The notes beneath the pieces were generated by a model. That model ran no database searches and had not been told where the DNA came from. It saw only the letters and a program-made list of their open reading frames with translations. A stretch of 27,607 nucleotides of DNA from Thiobacillus sp. (lineage in GTDB: Bacteria > Pseudomonadota > Gammaproteobacteria > Burkholderiales > Thiobacillaceae), in contig JADMKH010000036.1 of the NCBI GenBank assembly GCA_018780025.1, forward strand, positions 1 to 27,607. The letters run 5' to 3'. A program made the translations under genes and the position numbers. Shown here in pieces: positions 7,524 to 15,790 of this stretch (positions within the stretch are counted from its first letter, which is position 1; each line of letters begins with the position of its first letter).

Positions 7524-8879
7524 GTGCTTAGTCGTCTTGTGGGAATGTTTTCGGGTAATGCAGACAAGCCGCCCATGCAGGTCAAGCAAGCTGCGCTGGC
7601 CGAGGGGGTCAAGATCGTCCCGGCCGCGCCGGCCAGCAAAACCAATGTGCCTTCAGTGATGCGGCGTGAGGCCATGCTGGGGCGAGACCGCAAAGTCGCG
7701 GGCTACACCTTCATGCTGCGCCGCGAATTGGATGAGCAACAGAATGACGCGTTGCCCAATGTGCAAAAATTGCGCGACGAAACCCTGCTCGACAATCTGC
7801 AGCGTATGGATATCACGCGACTGCTCGGCCAGCGGTTGGCGTTTGTCCCGGTTACCCCCGCCACGCTATTCAATCCATTGGTGGATGGCTGGCCTGCGAC
7901 CGGTACGGCATGGCTCCTGAAACTCGATTCCCGGATGCTTGTCGACACCCCCCTGCTTGAACGCATGAGCGATCTGCAAGCGCGCGGTGGCCGTTTCGCA
8001 GCGCAGGCCGAAGACATGGCGCGCCCCGAGTATCACGCATTGCTGCCGCTTGTGGATTATGTGTTGATGGATGTGAGCGGTGAGGATATTCCGGCCATTA
8101 CCGCCGGCATGGCTGCCGTATCCCGGATCGCCACGGGCAAACAGTTTGTGGCGACCGGCGTGCAGACGCTGGAAGCGTTTCACATGTGCCACAAGCTCCA
8201 GTTTGCCTTCTTCATGGGGCCGTTTATTACGCGCCGCGAAACCCTCGACCATCCGGTCCTGGGCCCATCGCGTGCCAAAGTGCTGGATTTGATGAACCGG
8301 GTGCGCACCGGCGCCGAGCAGCCGGTTCTGGCTGCGCAGTTCCGCCAGGATCCGGCGCTGTCGGTGCGTCTGTTGCGCTACGTCAACTCACCCGGCATGG
8401 GTCTGCAGAACAAGATCGGCGGCATCGAGCAGGCACTGATGGTGATGGGGCAGGACAAGCTCTATCGCTGGCTGACGATGATCCTGTTTACCGGCGGTCA
8501 GAGCCATGAACTGGATAACGCGGTGCTGGAAAATGCGCTTGCGCGCGGCCGCATGGCCGAGCAGCTGGCGGGGCGCGCCCTGTTTGCCAAGGCGCGCGAC
8601 GAGATTTTCGTGGCCGGGCTGTTTTCACTGCTGGATGTGGTGATGGGCATGCCGATGGAAAAGGTGCTCAAGCAGATCAGCCTGCCGGCCGAAATCACCG
8701 AAGCCATCCTCTCGCAGCGTGGCCCCTACGCGCCCTATCTGGCGTTGGCCATTGCCTGCGAACAGGATGACCAGACCGGTATTGGGGAGCTGGCGAAGCA
8801 GATCGGCCGCGAAGTCGGTGAAATCAACGCGGCGCACATGGAGGCGCTATTGTGGGCGCAGCAAGTGTCTGACGTATGA
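7524..8879 (+). CDS. Degenerate-EAL plus HDOD domain signalling protein
   Basis: A 451-residue cytoplasmic protein of the YuxH-like type. The N-terminal half (about residues 45-245) is laid out like an EAL domain (GRDRKVAGYTFMLRRE at about 53-68), but the catalytic EAL motif and metal ligands are absent. It is therefore unlikely to cleave c-di-GMP. The C-terminal half (about 250-445) is an HDOD domain with VLAAQFRQDPALSVRLLRY, NSPGMGLQNKIGGIEQAL and FVAGLFSLLDVVMGMPM. HDOD proteins usually act as signalling scaffolds. The start is GTG 7524, preceded by AGGGG at 7511-7515. Its last four bases overlap the start of the GIY-YIG gene (ATGA). Confidence 0.85.
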   Translation: MLSRLVGMFSGNADKPPMQVKQAALAEGVKIVPAAPASKTNVPSVMRREAMLGRDRKVAGYTFMLRRELDEQQNDALPNVQKLRDETLLDNLQRMDITRLLGQRLAFVPVTPATLFNPLVDGWPATGTAWLLKLDSRMLVDTPLLERMSDLQARGGRFAAQAEDMARPEYHALLPLVDYVLMDVSGEDIPAITAGMAAVSRIATGKQFVATGVQTLEAFHMCHKLQFAFFMGPFITRRETLDHPVLGPSRAKVLDLMNRVRTGAEQPVLAAQFRQDPALSVRLLRYVNSPGMGLQNKIGGIEQALMVMGQDKLYRWLTMILFTGGQSHELDNAVLENALARGRMAEQLAGRALFAKARDEIFVAGLFSLLDVVMGMPMEKVLKQISLPAEITEAILSQRGPYAPYLALAIACEQDDQTGIGELAKQIGREVGEINAAHMEALLWAQQVSDV

Positions 8880-9151
8880 CCCAGGCCGCCGGCCGTGCAG
8901 CCTGGTTTGTCTACCTGTTGCGTTGTGCCGACGGCACGCTTTATACCGGCATTACCACTGATATCCCGCGCCGACTGGACGAACATAACGGCGAAGGCGG
9001 GCTGGGCGCACGCTACACCCGTAGCCGCCGTCCGGTGACGCTGGTTTACTCGGAGCCGGCCGACAGCCGGGCGGCTGCGTCGCGCCGCGAAGCGGCAATC
9101 AAACGGCTGGACCGTGCGCGCAAGCTGGCGCTATGCCAGTCGCAGTTGTAA
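8876..9151 (+). CDS. Small GIY-YIG nuclease-domain protein (YhbQ/UPF0213 type)
   Basis: A 91-residue single-domain GIY-YIG protein. The family core is visible near the N-terminus: FVYLLRCADGTLYTGITTD (about residues 11-29), with the VYLL and YTGI strands equivalent to GIY and YIG. RRLDEHN follows, and a conserved ARYTRSRRPVTLVYSE block. This is the size and layout of the YhbQ/UPF0213 group, whose members have structure-specific DNA nuclease activity in at least some species. Start ATG 8876 overlaps the HDOD stop codon, so translation is probably coupled. It ends 12 bases before the convergent patatin gene, with no visible terminator between them. Confidence 0.9.
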   Translation: MTQAAGRAAWFVYLLRCADGTLYTGITTDIPRRLDEHNGEGGLGARYTRSRRPVTLVYSEPADSRAAASRREAAIKRLDRARKLALCQSQL

Positions 9152-9163
9152 GCCGGGGCATGC

Positions 9164-10111
9164 TTACTGCGCATCGATCAGGCATGTTTTCAGTTGCGGA
9201 AGTACGGCTTCGACCGCATGCCGTCCGGCGTCGATCGCGACGCTGGCGCGGTGGAACTCCATCAGTCCCAGTTCTGCGAGTAAGGGCGTCACCATGACGT
9301 CTGCCGGATCGCCTGCCAATCGACTGCGGGTGATCAGCACCTGCATGATGTTGATGCTGCTCGCCAGCACGTCAAGCATGGCGGGGGTCTTGGTGCCATT
9401 GTTGTGATTGAGGCCGAGTTGCGCCAGGCGTGACTGGATCCGCGCCATTACGCTGTCTGTCAGGGTGGCGTCTTCAGCGGCGGCCCGTTTGTTCGACGCG
9501 GGTGCGCGCCTGGATTTGAGATGCCGGCCCAGCAAATCGGTGTTGAGATCCACCGCAATCACGATGTCTGCACCCATCGCTCGGCACAGTGACACCGGAA
9601 CCGGATTCACCAGCCCGCCATCCACCAGCCAGCTGCCATCCCGTTGAACCGGGGTGAACAGGCCGGGCAACGCTATCGACGCCCGAACCGCCTCCGAGAC
9701 ACCGCCTTCGCGCAACCATACCTCTTGGCCACGGCGCAGGTCGGTGGCGACTGCGCCGAATGGACGCGCCAGATCGGCGATGTCGCGATCGACAAAATGT
9801 TCGCGGAAGAACGCAATCAGCTTGTCGCCCTTGATCAGCCCGCCGTTGAGCGAAACATCAAGAAAGCCCACCACAGTCTGCAAGCGCAGGCTGCGCACCC
9901 AGCCTTCCAGCCGGTCGAGCTCGCCCCCCACATAGGCCGCGCCCACCAGCGCGCCGATCGATGTGCCGCAAACCAGATCAGGCTCGATCCCGGCGTTGGC
10001 CAGTGCGCGAATGACGCCGATGTGCGCCCAGCCGCGTGCCGAGCCGCCGCCGAGTGCCAGCCCGATCAGCGGGCGGCGGGCGGGTATGGGGGGGCGATGC
10101 GTAGTAGCCAT
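9164..10111 (-). CDS. Patatin-like phospholipase (RssA/NTE type)
   Basis: A 315-residue patatin-fold serine hydrolase. The oxyanion-hole segment LALGGGSARGWAHIG (about residues 17-31), the nucleophile elbow GTSIG (Ser at about 51) and the catalytic aspartate motif DGGLVNPVP (about 165-173) are all present. The Ser-Asp dyad is therefore complete. The length and GGGSARGWAH signature resemble the RssA/YchK group rather than secreted ExoU-like toxins. No signal peptide is seen, so it is probably cytoplasmic or membrane-associated. A short C-terminal extension (from about 215) is hydrophilic and then contains the LASSINIMQVLITR block common in this group. Substrate is unknown, presumably phospholipid or lysophospholipid. 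Confidence 0.9.
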   Translation of the reverse strand: MATTHRPPIPARRPLIGLALGGGSARGWAHIGVIRALANAGIEPDLVCGTSIGALVGAAYVGGELDRLEGWVRSLRLQTVVGFLDVSLNGGLIKGDKLIAFFREHFVDRDIADLARPFGAVATDLRRGQEVWLREGGVSEAVRASIALPGLFTPVQRDGSWLVDGGLVNPVPVSLCRAMGADIVIAVDLNTDLLGRHLKSRRAPASNKRAAAEDATLTDSVMARIQSRLAQLGLNHNNGTKTPAMLDVLASSINIMQVLITRSRLAGDPADVMVTPLLAELGLMEFHRASVAIDAGRHAVEAVLPQLKTCLIDAQ

Positions 10112-10190
10112 GGCCCCAGCTTACCCGCCTTCGCGTCGGGTAGAAAACCCGGTCGGTGTAACGACCGCGCAAGCTCAACACGCAGCCAAA

Positions 10191-10217
10191 AAAACGGCCT
10201 CGAAGCGAGGCCGTTTT
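10191..10217 (-). terminator. Rho-independent terminator of the phnD-like gene
   Basis: Perfect 12-bp inverted repeat AAAACGGCCTCG (10191-10202) / CGAGGCCGTTTT (10206-10217) with a three-base loop. On the minus strand the stem is followed by a run of seven T (complement of A at 10188-10194), so it is a strong terminator 16 bases after the stop of the PhnD-like gene. The A/T-flanked stem could also work in the plus direction. It separates the phnD-like unit from the patatin gene. Confidence 0.9.
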
Positions 10218-10233
10218 CCGGAGGCAAGACCGC

Positions 10234-11109
10234 TTATTTAGGAATTTGCGCGTTGAAGCGACGTTTGTTTTCTTCCACCAGCAGGTTGGCGGTGAAATAT
10301 TCCTTGGCAGTGGTGGCCAGGGTGTCGGTGGCCCCTGCCGCGCTGCCCGTAATGGCCTGCAACGCCCGCAGACCGTCAGGGTTTTGCCCTATGCCTACCA
10401 GCACGTCGGTCAGCTTTTTCTTTTCCTTGCCGCTCAATTCCGAGTCGATGCTGAAGGCAAATCCCGGCACCCGGACGGATTCACCGATCACCCGGAATTT
10501 CCCGGGGGACTCTTCATTGATGGATTTCCAGACACCGGGGCCTGCGCACAGCGTATCGAGGCCTTTTTCTTGCACCTGGCGTGTCATGACGTCCATAAAC
10601 TTGCCTTCATAAACCGAGGCAAAATCCTTGTCGGCCCTGAGACCGGCTTTGTTGAGCGCGTTAATACAGAGGGGGCCGGCGACCGTCTCCCGGGAAGCCA
10701 AACCCACACGGGCACCCTTGAGATCGGCAATTGTTTTGTATGAACTATCGGCAAGGACGATGAACAGACTGAAAAGCGGCTTGTTCCATTTGGAAACCGG
10801 CTCGAAGCCTTCTTCAATAGCGGCTGCCGTAACGTGGGGTGGGCCCAGGAAAATCGAATAGCGGCTGTTGCCCAGATGGCGATCCATATTGCCAAAGCTC
10901 TGGCTGATTTCGGGCTTGATGGTGTCGCCGGTCGCCTTGGCGATGTAGTCGATCAGCGGCTTGTACATGGCTTTGAGTTCGGTCTGGTTGTCCTTGCTGG
11001 CCGAGCCGGCAAAAATTCCCATCCGGTATTCAGCGCTGTGGGATACGGCAGGCAACGTGAGCGCAGCGCCGAGAATCAGCGCGCGGGTCAGGGTTTTGTA
11101 AGGGTTCAT
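10234..11109 (-). CDS. PhnD-type periplasmic phosphate/phosphonate-binding protein
   Basis: A 291-residue exported binding protein of the PhnD family (phosphate/phosphite/phosphonate ABC transporter). An N-terminal Sec signal peptide is clear: MNPYKTLTRALILGAALTLP with likely cleavage after SHSA (about residue 26). The mature part shows YKPLIDYIAKATG, FLGPPHVTAAAIEEG, GARVGLASRETVAG and KEYFTANLLVEENKRRF, typical of the group. AAGGAG lies just before ATG 11109. The gene is alone: no permease or ATPase gene lies next to it and a strong terminator follows. It may serve a transporter encoded elsewhere, or act as a ligand sensor. The ligand cannot be read from the sequence. Confidence 0.85.
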   Translation of the reverse strand: MNPYKTLTRALILGAALTLPAVSHSAEYRMGIFAGSASKDNQTELKAMYKPLIDYIAKATGDTIKPEISQSFGNMDRHLGNSRYSIFLGPPHVTAAAIEEGFEPVSKWNKPLFSLFIVLADSSYKTIADLKGARVGLASRETVAGPLCINALNKAGLRADKDFASVYEGKFMDVMTRQVQEKGLDTLCAGPGVWKSINEESPGKFRVIGESVRVPGFAFSIDSELSGKEKKKLTDVLVGIGQNPDGLRALQAITGSAAGATDTLATTAKEYFTANLLVEENKRRFNAQIPK

Positions 11110-11337
11110 GTCAGTCTCCTTGTCTCTAGTTATGGTTGCGGGGCAAAGCTTGGTTACTGAATCAGGCCATAAGCAAAAGTGCCTGAATGCCTGCTCGGAT
11201 CAGCTAGCGGAAATCCTGAATCAAACTTGAGGTCGGCGAGGTGGTATTTTCGGATGTTGAATCAATGCATTACAGCTTTCGGCGTGTCTGTTTTCCGGCA
11301 TGAATGCGCATTGTTTGCCGCAAGCATGGAGGGGCAA
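11110..11337. other. Intergenic region downstream of nrdJ and upstream of the phnD-like gene
   Basis: 228 bases between the nrdJ stop and the phnD-like start, both on the minus strand. It must hold the promoter of the phnD-like gene, but I see no clear boxes. A 6-bp inverted repeat TCAGGC/GCCTGA near 11162-11186 lacks a T tract and is not a convincing terminator. No tRNA or coding sequence is evident. Confidence 0.4.
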
Positions 11338-13074
11338 CTAGTCCGCCTCGCGTTCCAGGCTACAGCAGCGCACCTGTGGGCTTGCGAGCGACGGGCTCAG
11401 AATGGCGTCGGTGATCGCGTTGGGGCGGAAGACCGTGCAGCCTTTCAGTGCGAGCGCGTGCGCTTGCCGGTAAATAGCCTCGAAGCGCGCGTACGGGATG
11501 TCTGCCGCGACATTGATGGTTTTTGAAATCGCGTTGTCGACATAGGGCTGGAGTGCTGCCTGCATCTGCAAATGGGCGAGCGGATCGATCTGCCGGGCCT
11601 CGACAAATGCCGGAGGGGTTCCGCCGTGCCCTGCCAGCTGCCATTGATGCAGGGCGAAGTCGGTTACGCGATAGCTGCGGTAACGGCCATCCCTTTCCAG
11701 CACGCGCCGCTCGGCTTCGGCGGCGAAAATCGGCTCGATGCCACTGGAGCAATTGTTTGCCAGCAGGCTGATGGTCCCGGCGGGTGCAATCGCCAGCAAG
11801 TGGCTGTTGCGGATGCCGTGCGCGGCAATGGCGTCGCGAATGTCGGCGGGCAGGCGCGCGGCAAACCCGCTTGCCAGATAGGCTTTGCGGGTGAAGCCCG
11901 GGAAAGCGCCTTTTTCGCTGGCAAGCGCGATGGAGGCCCGATAAGCGGCGTCGCGAAGGGTTTGCAGGGTTCGCGCAGCCAGCGTGAGCGCGGCATCGCT
12001 GTCGTAGTGCAGCCCGAGCAGCACCAGTGCATCCGCCAGCCCGGTGATCCCGAGGCCGATACGCCGTGTCTGGCGGGCCTGTTCGGCCTGCGCCGGCAGG
12101 GGAAAGCGGGAGACGTCGATGACGTTGTCGAGAAAACGCACTGCGCACTGTGCGGCGTCGGCCAGCGCGTCGAGGTCGAGGCGGGCGTCGGCAGTGTAAG
12201 GCAAGGCCACAAAGGCGGTGAGGTTGAGCGAGCCGAGGTCGCAGGCACCGTAGGGCGGCAACGGGATTTCGCCGCAGGGGTTGGTGGCGGTCAGGGTTTC
12301 GCGGTCGGCAAGCGTGTTGTCGCGATTGATGGCATCGACAAACAGCACGCCGGGTTCGGCGGTGTCGTAGGCTGCACGCAGGATGCGTTGCCACAGGTCG
12401 CGCGCCTTCAGCGTGCGTGCATTGGCGAGGCCGGGAAACACGAGCGGCCATTCGCGGTCGGCCGCCACCGCCGCCATGAACGCATCGCTGACCTGCACCG
12501 ACAGGTTGAAATGTCGCAGCGCCGCCGGGTCGCGCTTGGCGTCGATAAAGGTCTCGATGTCGGGGTGGTCGCAGCGCAAGGTCGCCATCATCGCGCCGCG
12601 GCGTGCGCCGGTCGACAGCAGGGTTGCGCACATGGCGTCCCAGATGTGCATGAACGAAACGGGCCCGGAAGCGATGCTTCCGGTGGCCGCGGCCACCATG
12701 CCCGCCGGGCGTAGCGTGGAAAAATCGTAGCCCACCCCGCCGCCTTGCTGCAGGGTAAGCGCGCCTTCCTTCAGCGCCTCGAAGATGTGTTCGAGATCGT
12801 CATCGATCTTGCCCATGACGAAACAGTTGAACAGCGTTACCCGGTGATCGGTGCCGGCGCCGGCGAGAATGCGCCCGCCGGGCAGAAAGCGAAAATGTTC
12901 CAGCAGGCCGTAAAAACGTTCTGTCCACAATGCGCTGTTGTGCTTTTCTGCCGCCGCGATGGCGTGCGCAACCCGCTGCCAGGTCGCCTGGATGTCTGTT
13001 TCGCCTTCGGCCCGGTAGCGTGTCTCCCAGATATGGCGGGAAATCTCCCTGTTGAAGGGGGTGGGTGAAGTCAT
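11338..13074 (-). CDS. nrdJ: Adenosylcobalamin-dependent (class II) ribonucleotide reductase
   Basis: Reduces ribonucleotides to deoxyribonucleotides using an adenosylcobalamin-generated thiyl radical; oxygen is not required. The 578-residue protein has the ten-stranded barrel landmarks. The active-site redox cysteines are C84 (LFNCFV) and C278 (ACDLGSLNL), and the NPCGE motif at 265-269 carries the thiyl Cys267 and Glu269. The loop QQGGGVGYDFS (about 109-119) and GARRGAMMATL (about 156-166) are also typical. The C-terminus ends VRCCSLEREAD, where C570-C571 probably form the shuttle pair re-reduced by thioredoxin. The protein is shorter than zinc-tail NrdJ proteins but ends naturally. No cobalamin riboswitch is visible in the 65-base gap to srkA. 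Confidence 0.93.
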   Translation of the reverse strand: MTSPTPFNREISRHIWETRYRAEGETDIQATWQRVAHAIAAAEKHNSALWTERFYGLLEHFRFLPGGRILAGAGTDHRVTLFNCFVMGKIDDDLEHIFEALKEGALTLQQGGGVGYDFSTLRPAGMVAAATGSIASGPVSFMHIWDAMCATLLSTGARRGAMMATLRCDHPDIETFIDAKRDPAALRHFNLSVQVSDAFMAAVAADREWPLVFPGLANARTLKARDLWQRILRAAYDTAEPGVLFVDAINRDNTLADRETLTATNPCGEIPLPPYGACDLGSLNLTAFVALPYTADARLDLDALADAAQCAVRFLDNVIDVSRFPLPAQAEQARQTRRIGLGITGLADALVLLGLHYDSDAALTLAARTLQTLRDAAYRASIALASEKGAFPGFTRKAYLASGFAARLPADIRDAIAAHGIRNSHLLAIAPAGTISLLANNCSSGIEPIFAAEAERRVLERDGRYRSYRVTDFALHQWQLAGHGGTPPAFVEARQIDPLAHLQMQAALQPYVDNAISKTINVAADIPYARFEAIYRQAHALALKGCTVFRPNAITDAILSPSLASPQVRCCSLEREAD

Positions 13075-13139
13075 GGCGCGCCGACTCGGTGAAGGTTTTG
13101 AGGCATCATCTGTTTATAGCCGTTTACCGTTCCACCATC

Positions 13140-14117
13140 ATGAACTTGCATCCTTATTCCACGCTGACCCCTGATTGCGCGCTCGATGCGCTCGACAGTA
13201 CCGGCTTGCGCGCGGACGGCCGCCTGCTGGCGCTGAACAGCTACGAAAATCGGGTATACCAGATGGGAGTCGAGGACGCGGATCCGGTGGTGGTCAAGTT
13301 TTACCGCCCGGAGCGCTGGAGCGATGCGGCCATCTTTGAAGAACACGCCTATACAACCGAGTTGGCCGCACGCGAAATCCCGGTGGTCGCACCGCTGCAA
13401 TTGAACGGCACGACCCTGCACACGCATGGCAGCTTTCGCTTCGCCGTTTACCCCAAACAGGGCGGACGCATGCCCGAGTTCGATCGTGCTGACACGCTGA
13501 AATGGATGGGGCGCTTTCTCGGGCGGATTCATGCCGTGGGGGCGCAGGCCGATTTTGCACACCGCCCAACGCTCAATCTCGAAACCTTCGGCATCGCATC
13601 GCGCGATTTTTTGCGCAGCGGCAACTGGCTGCCCGCCGATCTGGTGGCAGCCTGGGACAGCGTGGTCGACCATGCGCTCGCCAATGTGGCGACGTGTTAC
13701 GACCGCGCGGGAAAAGTACGTGCCATCCGTCTGCACGGCGACTGCCACGCCGGCAACGTGTTGTGGACCGCAGACGGGCCGCACTTTGTGGATTTTGACG
13801 ACAGCCGCATGGGGCCGGCGGTGCAGGACCTGTGGATGCTGCTGTCCGGCGAGCGCGAAGAGCAGCAGGCGCAGATGAACGAGATTCTGTCCGGCTACGA
13901 AGACTTCGCCGAGTTCGATCCGCGCGAACTGCATCTGGTCGAAGCACTCAGAACCCTGCGCCTGATCCATTACGCGGCCTGGCTGGCGCGCCGCTGGGAC
14001 GACCCGGCTTTCCCCGCTGCGTTTCCGTGGTTCAATACCCAGCTGTACTGGCAGGCGCGGATACTCGAATTGCGCGAGCAGATCGCGTTGATGGACGAGC
14101 CGCCGCTGGCGGCGTGA
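13140..14117 (+). CDS. srkA: Stress response kinase A (SrkA/YihE-type Ser/Thr kinase)
   Basis: Cytoplasmic Ser/Thr protein kinase of the aminoglycoside-phosphotransferase fold. In E. coli SrkA protects against stress-induced cell death, apparently by counteracting MazF. I use ATG 13140 (MNLHPYSTLTPD), giving 325 residues (E. coli: 328), rather than an upstream ATG at 13065 that overlaps nrdJ. The catalytic loop HGDCHAGNVLW has the base D201, and the metal-binding VDFDDSRMGPAVQDLW follows at about 217-232. The N-lobe NSYENRVYQMG and VVKFYRPERWS are also typical. It is divergent from nrdJ. The last 25 codons resemble a second, damaged copy at 16873-16956 beyond the accessory island, so the 3' end may be an integration site. 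Confidence 0.93.
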   Translation: MNLHPYSTLTPDCALDALDSTGLRADGRLLALNSYENRVYQMGVEDADPVVVKFYRPERWSDAAIFEEHAYTTELAAREIPVVAPLQLNGTTLHTHGSFRFAVYPKQGGRMPEFDRADTLKWMGRFLGRIHAVGAQADFAHRPTLNLETFGIASRDFLRSGNWLPADLVAAWDSVVDHALANVATCYDRAGKVRAIRLHGDCHAGNVLWTADGPHFVDFDDSRMGPAVQDLWMLLSGEREEQQAQMNEILSGYEDFAEFDPRELHLVEALRTLRLIHYAAWLARRWDDPAFPAAFPWFNTQLYWQARILELREQIALMDEPPLAA

Positions 14118-14398
14118 CGCCGGGATAATGGATCGGAAGAAAGCCCAATGATTATTAAAGATTTTTTCTTGCGTGGCGTATCATTATCCGGGGCGAAAGA
14201 TAATGAGGACTCGATTTCAGTCCCGCACAATACGGGACAGGCGGCATTTGTCCGATTATGTCCGAACCAGCGCCAGCAACAAACTCAGTGGGCTGGTCAA
14301 AGCTGACGTTTCTTTTTGTATGTCAGTGAGTTAGAAAGGACCGCCGCTTGGTGCGAGCAATCAATGCCATGTCCGGATCGTGTCCGGTTCAAGTCCGC
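14118..14398. other. Left margin of the accessory island, A+T-richer, with palindromes
   Basis: 281 bases between the srkA stop and the AlbA_2 gene end, visibly A+T-richer than the flanking genes. It contains a perfect 8-bp inverted repeat TCATTATC/GATAATGA (14181-14188/14199-14206, 10-base loop) and a 6-bp one GTCCCG/CGGGAC (14220-14225/14233-14238). Neither is followed by a proper T run. GTCCG repeats begin at 14250. I find no convincing gene, integrase or tRNA here. Confidence 0.5.
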
Positions 14399-14416
14399 TC
14401 ATGTCCGGTCCGTCCG
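14250..14416. repeat. Helically phased GTCCG direct repeats
   Basis: GTCCG begins at 14250, 14260, 14371, 14382, 14393, 14403, 14408 and 14412. The first two are 10 bases apart, and the copies at 14371-14403 are spaced 11, 11 and 10, about one helical turn, mostly within the longer word ATGTCCGG or TGTCCGG. The last copies overlap the final codons of the AlbA_2 gene. Such phasing is typical of iteron-like protein-binding arrays, but here it is unexplained. Confidence 0.55.
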
Positions 14417-15790
14417 CTGGTAGATCGTCCCGGCCCCCTTGCCGATGCGCAGCAGAAAGCCGGCCTCCTCCAGTTCGACCAGATCGCGGCGTGCCTGCCT
14501 GTCCGTGACAGCCGCCGCAAACCGCTGGTGGTACTCGCTTGGTCGAATCTGGTCACCAGCCTGCAATTGGGCCAGGAGTTCGCGCTGGCGAGGATTTGCG
14601 GTGAATGCTTCAGCTCCGCCGCCATCGCGACCGAAGATTGTCAAGGTCACCCCCGTTGGACGATCAACCCACTTGGGTGCTGGCAGTCCGTGGTCCCGGC
14701 AGGCATTGATGATCAGTTGCCCGCCACGCCCAATGCGTTCCATCAGGCCGCGCAAGTAAAAGACATGAGCGATGTCCGGATTGGTTGGCAGCGAGGGATG
14801 ATTCTTCCTCAAATCGGCAGGTTGTAGCCCCTCCGGAAAGTGGCCGGAGTTCCAAATCTCGATCCGGTTCGGGTAGATGCCGACCGTCACGCCTCCAGAA
14901 AAACCGGAATAGTCACGATGCGCGAATGCGTTGACCAGGCCCTCGCGCAACGCCTCGAACGGATACTCTGGCCGGTCGGCGCGGCGCACATCCCCAGTTT
15001 TAAATCTGGCCTCCCAGCGCACGTGCTGCGACAGCACCTCGAATGCCTGCTCGAACAGCCTGACCAGCGGCCCTTGCAGTTGACGGTCATCCAGATAGGC
15101 ATCGCCGCCCTTGTCGGAGGCGAAGCGTGTGACACGCACCCGGGTCTGAGGATGACGAAGCGCGGGGTTCTTCGCAAATAGCACATCGGCGGCCTGGGTA
15201 AATCCCTTGGCGGAATAGACGGCCAGCGCCTTCAACACTTCAATGTCGTCGGTGTCATCATCAAATGCAAAGCGCCCCGATTCCTTGGCCTGCTTGACCG
15301 TGCGGCGAACCTCGTCGTGGTCTAGGTCGCTTTCTTCCATCGCCATCGATGGACGACGCTCCCAGCGCTCGGCGGCAACCGATTTGGACTGCACCATCTC
15401 ATGTAATTTGACGGCATCGGCTGCTCTCGTCTGACTGCTCTCGCGCACAAAAACGCTGCCGCCGAATACATAGGGGTGGTCTTTGCCTTCAGGAACCTCG
15501 ATGGACATGATGGCCTTGCCATCCTCGTCATCGACATTGACCGTAAACAGCGCCTTGGGCGTCACGTTCTCCAGCAAGTAGGCGTGGATCTGCTGCACCT
15601 GATCCTGTGCAGCATCCATCCCAACGATCCTGCCCTTGTCATCCACACCGCAAAATACGGTGCCGCCCGAGGTGTTCAAGAATGCGCACACGGCCTTGGC
15701 GATGGACTCCAGGTTGCGGACATCCAACTTGAACTCGGTGCCGATGCCTTCGCCCTGGCGAATCTGCTTTCTGATGAGATCAGGGATCAT
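14399..15790 (-). CDS. AlbA_2 (Schlafen-like) / HATPase / winged-helix protein, second gene of the island pair
   Basis: A 463-residue protein of the putative DNA-binding/ATP-binding group often labelled RecG-like. Domains in order: an AlbA_2/Schlafen-type domain at about 10-135, with GIGTEFKLD (16-23) and the core FLNTSGGTVFCGVDDKG (37-53); then a GHKL-type HATPase_c_4 region at about 275-385, with LREGLVNAFAHRDYS (281-295), RIEIWNSGHFPEG (309-321) and RGLMERIGRGG (347-357); then a C-terminal winged helix at about 400-458. ATG 15790 overlaps the stop of the DUF4062 gene (ATGA) and AGGAG lies eight bases before it, so the two are translationally coupled. I infer a regulator or ATP-driven partner of the DUF4062 protein, possibly in phage defence. 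A simple transcription regulator remains possible. Confidence 0.85.
   Translation of the reverse strand: MIPDLIRKQIRQGEGIGTEFKLDVRNLESIAKAVCAFLNTSGGTVFCGVDDKGRIVGMDAAQDQVQQIHAYLLENVTPKALFTVNVDDEDGKAIMSIEVPEGKDHPYVFGGSVFVRESSQTRAADAVKLHEMVQSKSVAAERWERRPSMAMEESDLDHDEVRRTVKQAKESGRFAFDDDTDDIEVLKALAVYSAKGFTQAADVLFAKNPALRHPQTRVRVTRFASDKGGDAYLDDRQLQGPLVRLFEQAFEVLSQHVRWEARFKTGDVRRADRPEYPFEALREGLVNAFAHRDYSGFSGGVTVGIYPNRIEIWNSGHFPEGLQPADLRKNHPSLPTNPDIAHVFYLRGLMERIGRGGQLIINACRDHGLPAPKWVDRPTGVTLTIFGRDGGGAEAFTANPRQRELLAQLQAGDQIRPSEYHQRFAAAVTDRQARRDLVELEEAGFLLRIGKGAGTIYQRTDRT

Noticed and set aside
11572..12714. Long plus-strand frame opposite nrdJ
   Set aside because: Shadow of nrdJ; the minus-strand frame carries all ribonucleotide reductase motifs.
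13075..13139. Possible cobalamin riboswitch upstream of nrdJ
   Set aside because: The gap to srkA is only 65 bases, too short for a B12 aptamer, and no B12-box is present.
14181..14206. TCATTATC/GATAATGA palindrome as terminator of srkA
   Set aside because: No T tract follows on the plus strand and the stem is A+T-rich, so termination is unlikely. It could be an operator or element-end sequence.
14386..14396. GGTTCAAGTCC, resembling a tRNA T-loop, considered as a tRNA attachment-site remnant
   Set aside because: Only three of five T-stem pairs can form and no acceptor or anticodon arm is found nearby. The word is part of the GTCCG repeat array.
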